From Xenoacremonium recifei (Eukaryota > Ascomycota > Sordariomycetes > Hypocreales > Nectriaceae), in the NCBI GenBank assembly GCA_012184525.1, contig WOFQ01000013.1, positions 124,001 to 188,000 of the forward strand: 64,000 nt of DNA, given 5' to 3'. Each line of letters starts with the position of its first letter. Within the stretch, counting starts at the first letter, position 1. Positions 21,573 to 33,124 of the stretch are shown here, one piece after another. The notes under the pieces are model-generated. The model was not told the DNA's origin and ran no database searches. It saw only the letters and a program-made list of their open reading frames with translations. A program made the position numbers and the translations under genes.

Positions 21573-23981
21573 CTTGGACTGCTCAAGAAACGAACAAATA
21601 AAATTTTTATTGAGGATAGTTCATCTGGTGCAGGGGGGGTTCATTTTATTAGGCTGATTATGCATGTCAGCACAACCAATTTCCAATTTTGGCCCCAAAT
21701 GCTGACCGGCAGTCACCCTTCCCGGGTAAACAGAAGATCTTTTTCTTAACCAGTAAGCACGCCGTGTTTTCGAAACTTTACTGCTTAAGTGGCGAAACGT
21801 GCTGACAGCGGTCAACTCAGCCCACTGACACAAGCCCAATGATGTCAATCAGCGCGTTATTCGCCAAGACTGCGGTATAGAGGCGGCCGACAATGCAATA
21901 ATATGTCCCTTCAAGGGGACACGTTTGACAGTGTGTTCCTTATCCTATTACTTTCATCAGAGAATCAAGGACTTCAATACAATTACCTGAAAATTTTCCT
22001 GTAGCCTGGTAGAGTGGGCTCGAGACCTTGTATCTCTTCGAAAAAAAAATTATTCCATCTCTGGGTATTTGACATAAACTCATACAATGAAGGATGATTC
22101 CTAGCTCGGAATGGAGTCTGGGCTCAGAGAAAGGACTTGAAGGAAGTAATTGGCAACTGCCACCACCGCAGGATTGCATATGAGCTGTGCCGCTGACAGG
22201 ATGACACCTGACGTGGTGAGACAATTAGGCAATGAAAACCTCGCACTGTTGATTTGTTCCAAACTTAGCATTTTATAAAGAAGAGTCTTAAGATCAATGA
22301 TCAAAGAGTCGCTTCTGGCTGCTTTTAGGGCTTTTCCATTATGACTAACATAGATATGACGAATGAGGTCTCTATTCCGCCCAGTATATGAAGAAGTCTA
22401 CAAGTCATGACTAGGATGTAGGATAAGTGTTGGAGGCTCGCTCAGAGATCGCATTAAGTTTGAAAGGGTCATGGTAAGATTATAGCGTCTCTAGTAGACT
22501 ATTTGCACAAATAGAACGAGGACTGCTTCTCCGCGAACTCTATTACTGTTGATTCTGTTCCATCAACAAGCTCAAATAGTACGGCGCCAATTTAGAGCCC
22601 AGTCTAACCGCGGGCTATGGCTGCGGCTTATGTCTATAGCTCACAAGCCGCAGAGGACAAGTTCAAAGCCGACGTCTTTACGGAACGACAAGAGAAGTAA
22701 TAATGCATGAGCTTCTTTCTACCGAGAACCAGACATAAGTTAGCCTAAGTTTAAGAAGCTTGCAACAGAATTAACGAGGCTTAAATATTCAAAGTGTCGT
22801 CCAACCAAGCATAATGTGAATGAACCATTCTCGTCGAGTCATTTTTGACAAATGAGCCAGCGCATCTGAAGACACCCAATGGATCTTGGTGAGCGTTCCT
22901 AACATGGACATTCGTGATGAGCTGTCCTTAGGACAGTTTGCTCCGAAAAAGGATCTGGATTCTAGTCGAGACTTTGCTGACTTAGCTAGTTGTACATGGC
23001 TGAGCGGTGAATGTGGGTTAGGCAATGTACAAATAACCTACGCCATGGAGGAGGCTTAGTTGCTCATCTTCGCACGGAAAATCCTTTATGACAGAACCAA
23101 TAATAGATTCTAGGCCTCTGAAAAGGCGCTATTAATTGACTATGGAGTACTCATTGGAAATATCTCCGGGGTTCGGAACACGCCTGGTTCACCGCAACTA
23201 GCTTATTCACTAATCAACAGCTCCGTCGCGCTTGGGTCTTGTCTCAGCTATGTGCCAATAGTCCATGCATTGCTATCCAATAGTCCAAGGCCACGAGCGT
23301 CTCATGATTCTTCAGCTGATCGGAGTTAGCGGTGGCTTGATACATATCACCTTGGCATTCAGTCTAGACTCTCGTTTCATCTACATGCTTAGCAGGGATG
23401 ATTCCCTACCGAACCTTGCCGCGCCGCGCCACGCCACGCCGCGGTCCAGCCCGTCAATAACTCATATTCGGAATGCTACCCGCAAGTGAAATGCGGGGAT
23501 TCAAGGCTGGCCTCGTTGAGTCGCGAACCCTTCGCACCTAATCACTCCGACGTAACGTTGAGCTGTCTTTTTACTGCTCTCCCCCCTCTTTCGTATTAAC
23601 CTGACACTTGAAGTATTGAATGAATGCCGTCTTCATGCGCAGACACTCGTCTGCGTTAATTCTGAATCTTCCATTTGCCATCATCGCCCCGTTTCTTAGC
23701 TCGTGACTTCTCACTATGTCCCTATCCTAGAACTTGCGCTCTCCGGGATAGACAAGAGACTAGTGGGATACCCAAGGTCTAGAATCATCACTTCAGCCAG
23801 CCACTACCAATTGTACTAGCCAAGATAGAAATTGTCCTTTGCAAGACGGCTCGAACGATAGGAAAATAAATACCCGTCGACCGCTGCCTTTGATAGAACT
23901 TGACTCCCCAATTCTCGCATCATCTTAGAACATACAAGTCATATCACCTGTTCACGAAGTCAAATTTATCTGGCTATCGTC
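21573..23981. other. Long gene-poor stretch
   Basis: About 2.4 kb with no frame over 98 codons and no family motif. A 9-bp perfect inverted repeat (CTGCGGCTT .. AAGCCGCAG, arms 22621-22629 and 22645-22653, 15-nt loop) lies inside. A short GC-only block of CGCCGCGCCACG type is at about 23418-23450. It probably includes the promoter of the small gene at 23982. Confidence 0.5.
22621..22653. repeat. Short inverted repeat (hairpin)
   Basis: Perfect 9-bp arms CTGCGGCTT and AAGCCGCAG around a 15-nt spacer in gene-free DNA. No U tract follows and no flanking duplication is visible, so neither terminator nor transposon end is supported. Confidence 0.45.
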
Positions 23982-24595
23982 ATGTCCTCCACTGACAACT
24001 TTGGAGAATTCTTCTCCTGGTTTGAGGTCAGTTTCAGTTCCTCAAGAGCAACCTTATCCTAACGTGACAATGAAGACTTCTTACGCAGATGACAAGCCTG
24101 CCGGAAGTATCGATGAGATCAACGGCCAGTCCGCTGACATCAATAAAGGTTTTGGCGGCAAGTAAGTACACCCCATGCGGAAATCGAAAGTGGGTAGAAA
24201 GGTTGATCGCAGACTTCAGGTATGTATGGCTTACCGTTCGCCGGGCCCCCAAGCCTAGCATGATAGTCGACAAAATCTGGATCGACATCAGATCCGATGC
24301 AATTCTCGGCCGCGATGATGATCTTGGCAAAGGTGCAGGTGGGGACTACCGTTACTTTCAGTGGTCGAACAATCTGGGAGCTGGCCGGTAGGTGTCCATT
24401 TTCTGGTTTAGTTTCTCTAAGCTAATTGTACTTTACAGCTTCATCACCGATGTGGCTCTTTGGAGAACCAGTGACTCCCAAGACCGCCCTCACAATGAAT
24501 GGGATCACATGTCAGGCGACATTAACCGCGGTCGTGGTGGTGACTATCTCTACCTTGTCTGGCGCACGAAGCGGTGTATAGGACCTCGGAACTAA
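23982..24595 (+). CDS. Small protein with three beta-prism (MABP-like) repeats
   Basis: Predicted 144-aa protein from exons 23982-24026, 24097-24161, 24220-24387 and 24439-24595 (435 nt). The first acceptor is uncertain: the CAG at 24088 is stronger but shifts the frame, while the AAG at 24096 keeps it. Three copies of one motif are spaced through the chain: DINKGFGGKYVWL, DLGKGAGGDYRYF and DINRGRGGDYLYL. Each has the D-x-N/G-x-G-x-GG-x-Y/F-x-Y/W pattern of MABP-type beta-prism units, and each is followed by a basic strand. This suggests a compact threefold beta-prism. No signal peptide. Related domains bind membranes or phospholipids, but the role here is unknown. The repeats straddle introns, which supports the last three exons strongly. 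Confidence 0.72.
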
Positions 24596-27125
24596 GGTTG
24601 CATAATACCTATAGAGCCTCTGAGTAAACTCCGGAAATTTCACTGGCCAGCCACATTTTGTAAAACTCATGAGTTCTTTCTCTGTTCTTTCTCTGAGAGG
24701 AGAGGTCGGTCTTGTAAAGTAGGACAAAAGACTTCCAATGGCGGCGAAAGAGTATAATAAGGGGCAGGAAGAGTGTTAGAGTTATTTTACTTCTACTTGA
24801 ATGAATACCACTGAAACTTATTTTTTTTTATAAATTCTTGGGTCCTCGATATTAACTGCTTAGAAACCAAATACTACTCAGCTCGGCAGTGAAAACGCTT
24901 CTTTTTGAACATGCGATTGGTCAGATGGTGCCGGTGTTTCGGTATTTCTGTACCAAAAAGTTTTGAATTATTGTTTAGTTATGACTTTTGTCAATGGATC
25001 TAATATCCAGAAGATAGTGGGCGTGGCTTCAAGAGTAGGGTCTATTTTTATAATCATGAAATCGCAAAACCTTGAGCCCTTAAAGAGGGCAGAGCCTAGC
25101 TCATAACGTCTCGTCGAAGAGATAGGTCGAGGGTTTTTAAACTCGGGTATGACGGCTAAATTGAACCCTCTTTACGTAAGCAAGGAAACCAACACACTGT
25201 GAAATATTGAAGTTGACTGACGTGTTGTTTGTTCTTGAATCCTTCCGATCCAACCCCAATAGCCCGCGCCACCAAGCGGGTGATAGAGAGCTTTGTTGGT
25301 AAGACTTGGACAAACATCCGTTAATAAGCATTCCTAGTATAGTATCCATGTTTAAATAAAGACTAGTAACTTTACAAGGATCGCGGAGCAGGAGCGGCAT
25401 AATTGCCGCCGCTCTCGAAGTGCCGATGCTGGTCGATCCGCTGAAGCAAGAAACCTCTTGATTTCGACGGTTTGGGGCCTTCCTATATGAACCCCAAGAA
25501 ACCGACACCATTAAGATTTCCATTTTCAAATTGAATTCTGATAAGGCGTCAAACTTGGTGCTTTGGCTCATGAATATTTTTTTTTTCAACGATTCTGGAC
25601 TGTTGTAACGCAGTGAAGTCAACCCCGACACTCCACAGCCCCCTTGGCCGTACATAAATAAGAAAGACGGAGCCAAAGTCATTACCGAACCTTCTGTAGT
25701 ACTTTGCACAGCCCTTTTCAATCTTCGCATCTATCTATCGACAAGTCATCTCGCCGCTTGGTACTGCAGCCTTGTCACACCATCTTAAGTCACAGTTCAC
25801 AATTATAGGCTTTTAACAATCCCCTTTCAAAAGGATTCCTCAGCACGAACTCTCAAGTGCCACTTTAACTCGCATCAACTATAACCTCAGCTCTTTGATA
25901 ACGGTGTCGTTGGTAAATCCACCCTCGCTCCCACTCTTCGTGACAGAGCACGCCGCCTACTTTCCTATGTAGGAAAGATGTATTATTGCCTGCTGCATAC
26001 GCGTATCAAACTTAGGAACTGGAATCGTCTGCTTCGAGATTCTCCCCGCATGTTCATACAGCCGGAACTGATAATGGGAACCGAACTGCTTACACCATAC
26101 CTTATACGGAAGAACCGACGAAGCATCGCGTGACAATCTGGGAGTACTAAAGACCTGGCATCTCCACCCCCAGAATTACTAGCCCCGCAGACGGATCAAG
26201 TTTGCGGGGTGCCGAACACATCCGAACAAAGTACGCGTATAGAGCGCAGAGAATCAAGACTATCACTAGCCCTTATGAATACGACCGTAAACTGACCGAC
26301 GCTTCTTTGAAACCGTTCTAGGGAGCTCAGAACTTAAGACTGTACTAGATTCTTCACTCGGGCTGGTTGGCATAGAGCCGCCTGATTACACCGTTATCTG
26401 CCTCGCATTTCGTTTCTGCTCTGGTACTACCGGCGCAGCAAGGAAAATCCAAATGGGGATGCTACCCCAGTATTGGCCCGGAGATAAACAAGAGCAAAAT
26501 AAGGAAATGAATATCGAATATATATAGGACCTAAGAGTGCAATTGTATAGGTGACGTTTCCGTTGAATCAGTCCGCTGGATCTTACCACCTCAAATGCGC
26601 GCTGAACGAAAGAATTTACAACTGCTCGGGTTCCAAGAATGAAGCTTCACCGGTTCGAGAATTTCCACCGTTCTAGACCCTCTGAGATTATTACTAGTCA
26701 TTAGACTGGACAGCGTTTTACATGATCAATGCAGTAATGGGGGAGATGCCAACACTCGGCGATGGCTGCGGAGAGCTCATCAGCGAGGACACTACTAATG
26801 GCAACAGGTTAGGTTATTGAGGAGATGAGGGATCGGACCGATAGCAGGGGCTTTGTAGCTCAGCCAAGATGTCATTAGAAGCCCCTCTTAGTTGTGTACT
26901 AGCTTCGGCTACAAATCATAGGTTTAAAGAACTCACCTTCACGTCACCAGACCTGTTTGATGAGCTTCCTCTGACCGTACTCAAGTATATAAACAAGTAG
27001 TAGCCCATCTACATATGGTCTCATCTCATCGCCTTTCCAAACTCTGGTACGCGGAATCTAAAAGAGTCAAAGAAATTCTTCTTTCTGACCCCTATAACAT
27101 ACAGCGAGCTCAGGACATTGCTACC
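24596..27125. other. Long gene-poor stretch with GH3 promoter at right end
   Basis: About 2.5 kb, AT-rich with T and A runs. The longest frame (197 codons, minus strand 25137-25730) has no motif and poor composition. A TATATAAA box at about 26985-26992 precedes the beta-glucosidase. Nothing else could be supported. Confidence 0.5.
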
Positions 27126-29672
27126 ATGCCAAGTTACTTGAACGTTTTTGTCTCCATCTTTCTGCCATTGGCACTCACACAGAAAGTCATCAGGAGTGAC
27201 TCCTACTTCTATGGAGAGTCTCCATCGGCTGGGAATGCTCCCGTAGCTTTAGGGACTGCAGGATGGGAAACCTCATATGAGAAAGCCCGGTTGTTCGTGT
27301 CGCAGCTGACGCTCGAAGAAAAAGTCAACTTGACTGCCGGGGTAACGCCTACCACTGGATGTTCCGGCTCTATCCCTCCAATCGAGCGCCTGGGCTTTCC
27401 GGGCCTGTGCCTCTCAGATGGGCCAACGGGGGTTCGCAATACAGACTTAGTCAATGCTTACGCGAGTGGTGTTCACATTGGGTCTAGGTACCTTATTCCC
27501 TATCCATTTTCAAGGAGCCCAGTTAACAATGCTATAGCTGGAACAAGGCTCTCGCGGCCAAAGCGGCGCGACACATGGCCAACGAGTTTCGTGTCAAAGG
27601 CGTGAATATTTTCCTTGGCCCGGTTATTGGACCTCTTGGTAGAGTCGTGACAGGTGGCCGTGCCTGGGAGGGTTATTCCGTGGACCCTTATCTCAGTGGT
27701 ATTCTAGTTGGCGAAGCTATCCGAGGTATCCAGTCAACTGGTGTTATTGCTGGTCCAAAGCATCTGATCGCCAACGAGCAAGAGTTTCATCGAAACCCAG
27801 TAATTACTTCCAAGGGCAAAGTTGAGTCAATTTCTTCTAACATTGACGATCGAACAATGCACGAGACATACTTGTGGCCCTTTGCCGATGCCGTACACGC
27901 AGGGGCTGCGAATATCATGTGTTCGTATAATCGGATCAACAACAGCTATGGCTGTCAGAACAGCAAGGTCTTGAGCGGGCTCCTGAAAGATGAGCTCGGG
28001 TTTCAAGGATTTGTCGTTTCGGACTGGTGAGCTTCAATCCCCTTCGACTTTCTTCCTTTTTAAAAGCACGTCTAATTCATGCCTCAGGGGCGCACAGAAA
28101 TCTGGGGTCGCGAGTGCCCTAGCCGGTCTCGACATGGCGATGCCCTCGAATGCGCTCTGGGGTGGCAATCTCACTCTCGCAGTCCAGAATGGGAGCGTAC
28201 CTGAGTACCGTATCGATGATATGGCTACCCGGATTATTGCTTCATGGTACCAGACTGGCCAAGATGTAGAGGGTTACCCGCATCCCGGAATTGGACTACC
28301 TCCCAACCTACTAGAGGCACACACGCCAGTAAATGCAAAGGATCCAAGATCGAAAGGAGCCAGACTGCGTCAGGCCATCGAAGGCCATGTCCTAGTCAAG
28401 AATATCCGAGGGGCCCTCCCGCTTCGACAACCTCAGCAACTGTCGCTCTTCGGCTACGACGGTATCGCTCCACGGACCTTCGACTCCAAGGGTGCGCTGC
28501 CAGCCCTCACTGCAAACAACCTCACCCCCGCAAACATCGACCAACTGATAGCAGCTCTGGGCTTTGGACTCGGCTTTGAGTCGGCTGACTTTGCTACTGC
28601 TTTCTGTGCTTTCACCGGCCCGCTGATCGACTGCCCCCCGTTCCTCCCCGCTGCTTATAATGGAACCATCATCGCTGGGGGAGGAAGCGGTGCCAATACG
28701 CCCGCGTATTATAATGCACCTTTTGACGCAATTCAGCAGCGCGCATCTTCGGACGGGACGTCGTTGTTTTGGGACTTTGTAAACACCAACTCAACCGGAG
28801 AAGTAGCAGCGGGGTCTGACGCGTGTCTCGTCTTCCTCAATAGCTTCGCTGCTGAGGGTTTAGATCGCCCTGCGCTTAGAGATGACTTTTCTGATGGGCT
28901 AGTGCTGGATATCGCATCCAAGTGCAATAATACCATCGTTGTGATTCACAACGCAGGTGTGAGGCTTGTCGACCAATGGATCGATCATCCAAACGTGACG
29001 GCGGTCCTCTACGCGCATTTACCCGGTCAAGACTCCGGCCGAGCACTCGTCAACATCCTTTATGGTGATACCTCCCCCAGCGGTAGACTGCCCTATACGG
29101 TTGCAAAGAATGAATCTGACTATGAGCATTTGTTGTGGCACGATGTTCCCCAAGGACGGTTCAAGTATTTTCCACAATCTGATTTCACAGAAGGCTCTTT
29201 GATCGACTACCATCACTTTGACGCCAAAAATATCACCCCTAGATTTGAATTCGGGTTTAGGCTTACGTACTCCGAGTTTGAGTATTCCAAGCTTTCTGTA
29301 GAGAGTCTGTACAAACACGGCTTCGGGAAGTACCCGACTAGCAAGATTGTGTCTGGGGGGCATGAAGATCTCTTTGACATCGTCGCAACGGTAAATGCCA
29401 CCATAACGAACATTGGAGATGCGGAGGCAGCGGAGGTATCACAACTCTACATCACGCTACCATCAGAGAACTTCAAGCGCCTTCGCGGCTTCAACAAGAA
29501 CAAGATTCCTCCAGGACAGTCGATCGAAGTAACTTTCGACATCAGGCGAAGGGATTTGAGCATCTGGGACACAGAGCAACAAGCATGGTTATTGCAAGCG
29601 GGTGGTTATGTGGTAGAAGTAGGAGCCAGTAGTAGGAATCTCGCGTTGAAGGACGAACTGGTTGTGTATTAG
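27126..29672 (+). CDS. Secreted GH3 beta-glucosidase
   Basis: Extracellular glycoside hydrolase family 3 enzyme releasing terminal beta-D-glucose. Predicted 811 aa from exons 27126-27487, 27538-28026 and 28088-29672 (2436 nt). An N-terminal hydrophobic signal (YLNVFVSIFLPLAL) is followed by LTLEEKVNLTAG, LCLSDGPTGVR and KHLIANEQEFHR; the nucleophile is D283 in VVSDWGAQ, split by intron 2. The (alpha/beta)6 sandwich and a C-terminal fibronectin III-like domain (AEVSQLYITLP .. LRGFNK) complete the usual architecture. I chose the Met at 27126 over one at 27015 because the latter lies only some 25 bp from the TATA box and would bury the signal peptide. Several N-x-S/T glycosylation sites. It fits cellobiose or glucan use. 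Confidence 0.95.
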
Positions 29673-30417
29673 ATGTCACGATGGTGACAAGAAACAATCA
29701 CTTGCGATACATATTCACGACTAAGTGGACGCAGGGTCAATTGTCACTATCAGGAAGGATAACACATGAATTCATGGGCTATCGGGTGATTGGACAGATG
29801 CAGGCATGCGATTGTATATTGGCAAAGTGAGACAGTACATCAAGCATTCTGGCCTGAAAATTGCGGACGCACGTATGCGACGAGCCTTGGGGGCTTTGGT
29901 TCCCCACGAGACCTTTTCAAAAGCAACTGATTAAAGATGTTTAGACATAGAGATATAAGAAAGTTAGGTTCAGGTGTAGGCGATGCACAGTAGAGATGTA
30001 TAGATCTGGCTTTCAGCCGTAACATTGGATCACGCTTCACCACTTCAACCTTTGTTAACACCTTCGCATCCTAGTTCCTTGCCGCAAAGCAAAAGGAGTG
30101 GAGATGCACGTTCTATAGATCTATAAATACAAAGACAAATAAGAAAAATGTTGGCCATTGACTGCCATCTTGGCAATCCTGACCCCAAAAAAAGAACGTG
30201 AGGTGTGAGCAACAATACGACACTAGCTTATACAATGCCAATGAAGTCTTGATATAGTCGTACACTTTAATAGAGCTTCAGGCACTCAGTTGATGTGCAT
30301 TTCTCCTTCTTCCAGGTGAAATCCGTCGCCGATATACCGATAGTAGCTGATCAAGACACCATGGGGAATCAGTGTGAGAGTCTCAGTCTACCTAGGTTTC
30401 ATCTTGTCGAAAATCGG
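29673..30417. other. Convergent intergenic region
   Basis: About 740 AT-rich bases between the beta-glucosidase and the efflux carrier, which converge. No gene seen. Confidence 0.55.
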
Positions 30418-32381
30418 TTATTCTGCTTTAGTGATAGCAGCTTCGGAATAGGGGGCCGTCGATTCGTTCTCATTGCCATCCCTGTCGCCACTCTTCTTTT
30501 CTTTTTCGTTGTCTTTCTTCGGGGGGCGGCGAGTATTCTTATTCTCCAGTAGAACTGCCCCGACAAGAATCAAGGCTGTCAGGATCAGACCGACTCGGAA
30601 AACATGACGGATGGCTTCATTGTATGCTCGAAGAACCGTAGGCTTCAGACTGATAGGTAGAGAATCGATCAGAGCGGTAGCTCCTCCAGACGTAACAAGA
30701 CTGGGGTCGAAGCCCGGGATGCCACCTAGTCTCTTTAGCAGTTGACTATCCAGGACATTTTCTCCGGCAGGAACCGATACTGAGCCGCCTATGAGTTGGG
30801 CGAAGAAGCCCAAAGCCATCGCAATTGGAACATCCTTCTCTGCTAGAACAACCTGAGCTGCCAGATTCGGCGTCTGAACGCAAGCGCCCATGCCAAAGCC
30901 AAACAAAACCTGGTAGCCAATCCACTTTCCACTGCCAGAATCAACTTGGAGTGTGGTCAGCATGCCAGCACCAACGACCATGGCAATTGCACCGAATAGC
31001 CCTGCGTGGACATAATATCCGGTCTCTTCAACTGTTGCTCCGTATAGGATTGAGGAGACAAGGAGTCCCAGCATCAAAGGTAATAGCTTGACCCCGGATG
31101 ATATTGCCGAGTCTCCCTTGATCGTTTGGAACCATAGCGGAAGGAAATAAACTGAAGACTAAGTAAGTCACAAGCCGTAGCAATTTTAATTATGCCCCTT
31201 ACTGAAGATGTACATCCCAGCTCCGATGAACGCCATTTCCCACACGCCAGCCCAGATACTTCGGATTTTGAAGATTCGAGAAGGAATCATCGCTGTCTCC
31301 GGGAAGAGGATTTGCACTACGACGAAAGCGACGATTAACGACGACATAATAGTCAGCAACGCTATGATACGGGCGCTGTTCCACTACAGTCTGTCAATGA
31401 GAGTTTTCTGAAAACAGTGGACGACTTACAGCGTAAGTTGAGCCTCCCCACTGAAGCGCAAGTACCAAGCATATCACACCAGGGACGACGCATAGAGTGC
31501 CCAAGGGATCTAGTCTCCGAAGCTTTTCCATCCATGGCAGCTGTGTGCTCTCTTTCTTGGGGATCTTTAGAAACACAGCAACGAGAAGCATCACTACTCC
31601 GCCAATGGGTAGGTTGATGTAGAAGCACCATCGCCACGTAACGTGAGTGGTGAAGGCGCCGCCAATCAAGGGACCTAGGATAATAGCTATGCCAAATAGA
31701 GCACCCAGTAGACCTTGAGCTGCTGGCCGTCTCTTCAGTGGGACAGAGTACACTATCGTCACGATCTGATCGTATCAGTCAGAGCTCGAGTAACAAAGGC
31801 TTTCACTTTCACTAACAGATCCCGCAAGAATACCAGCAGCGCCAACACCAGCGAAGGCTCTTCCCACTATAAATGCTGCTGAACTGGGCGCCGCGCCACA
31901 GATCGCTGAGCCAACCTCAAACAGTAGAAGACTCGTGAAAAGCACAACCTTCGCCTTGTAAAAGGTATAGAGCTTCCCGAACAAAAGCTGGAAAGCACCG
32001 CAAGTCATGAGATAAGCACTTCCGTACCAGCCAACATCCGGAAGAGAGTTGAATTCGTTCGTGATCGCCGGGATAGCCTACTCAGTTGACATTAGCGGAT
32101 GGCACTCCTAGGGAAACTGAAAAGTCTCATACCGTCGTCACAATCGTTCTATCAAGAGCAACCAGCATCATGCTGCACATAGACGAGAGAAGCAGAAGAA
32201 TAATTCTCGGTGTTGCGAGCCCTTGAAATGTATCATCCTCGACCTGGCTTGCGTTTGGTTTTGCGACTTCTTCGCCGCTGCGGTGAGACTCTTCATCGTC
32301 CTGACCTGTCTTGAGCCCCGACGCAGTGGCGTCGTGGTCTTGGATTGATGGGTTCTGTGACTCCATTTCTCTCTCGAGCAT
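30418..32381 (-). CDS. MFS drug-efflux carrier, DHA2 (14-helix) family
   Basis: Plasma-membrane drug:proton antiporter. A hydrophilic acidic N-tail is followed by helix 1 with MLVALDRTIVTTVIPAI-type sequence (motif D1), then GWYGSAYLMTCGAFQLLFGKLYT, GRAFAGVGAAGI, and the motif C helix GPLIGGAFTTHVTWRWCFYINLPIGG that marks 14-helix exporters. The C-tail is Lys/Asp-rich. Several introns of 50-70 nt break the frame. Close kin include toxin and multidrug exporters of fungal secondary-metabolite clusters, but no core biosynthetic enzyme is nearby. The promoter carries three tandem CGG-N13-CCG-like elements and the next upstream gene is a Zn(II)2Cys6 regulator, a usual pairing for inducible efflux. 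Start at 32381 or a Met 15 nt downstream. Confidence 0.92.
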
Positions 32382-33124
32382 CTTTGTGGGCGATATTTGG
32401 TCGGGAAGTTAAAATTGATGGCTAGTGAACGCAGTTGACTTGGTTGGAATGAATCAACACGGATATCTTATTTTCGGACTTCCACTTATATACAATCTAT
32501 GGCTGCTAATAATAAACTCCTCGTCACCTTAAACGGTCAGTTCTATACAAACTTTCTTTACTGTTGTGCGTTAACGGTGTTTACTATCTAGCGTCTTCGT
32601 GATATTTAACGGAGATTACTAAAGACCGTCACGGAGGTTTCTAAACGCCGTTGAAGTCGAAGACACATGGACCCCACAACTTCCTGTTCGTTCAATAAAC
32701 CACTATGCAGAAACATCAGGAGCGGAACGGAGATCGATGACGCGGTCAGATTAAATTCTTGTAATCTGACGCGTAACCTAGAATCACTTCTGAGAGTTGA
32801 TGCTATTCGTTCCAGAATTCCTCCCTCCCTAATTATGCGAAATGATGTGACTAGAGCTTCTACGGTTGGGTCTAACTAACAAGCACCCCAAGCCAGCACC
32901 CCAAGCAAAATTTGTAAACTTTACAGAACAATATCGAGCCTGAATCTTGAAACAAATAGGAATTATATGGTGTATTTCAGATCATTCTTTTATAATGTAT
33001 ATCGTATAAATCCTAATTATAATCCGAACCCTAAACTAAACCCTGAATCCCTATTCTGACCCTAATTCACACTGACCTGACAATGCAAAGGGAGTGCTTG
33101 ATAGTCAATCCCTTACGGTTTGCA
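32382..33124. promoter_or_regulatory. Efflux promoter region with tandem CGG-N13-CCG elements
   Basis: Holds the DHA2 promoter and the 3' flank of the regulator at 33125. Three related elements follow each other at 32575-32593 (CGG-N13-GCG), 32610-32628 (CGG-N13-CCG) and 32632-32650 (CGG-N13-CCG). All share an internal TTACTA/TTTCTA core about 195-275 bp before the start codon. A degenerate CCCTAA-rich patch lies near 33020-33065. Confidence 0.6.

Noticed and set aside
25880..26140. Frame with a P-loop-like string (DNGVVGKSTL) in gene-poor DNA
   Set aside because: The first Gly of the Walker A pattern is missing, no other GTPase or ATPase motif follows, and the frame is short; probably chance.
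33015..33068. CCCTAA-rich patch resembling telomere repeats
   Set aside because: Units are irregular and interrupted; no tandem run of TTAGGG/CCCTAA is present, so it is not an interstitial telomere tract.
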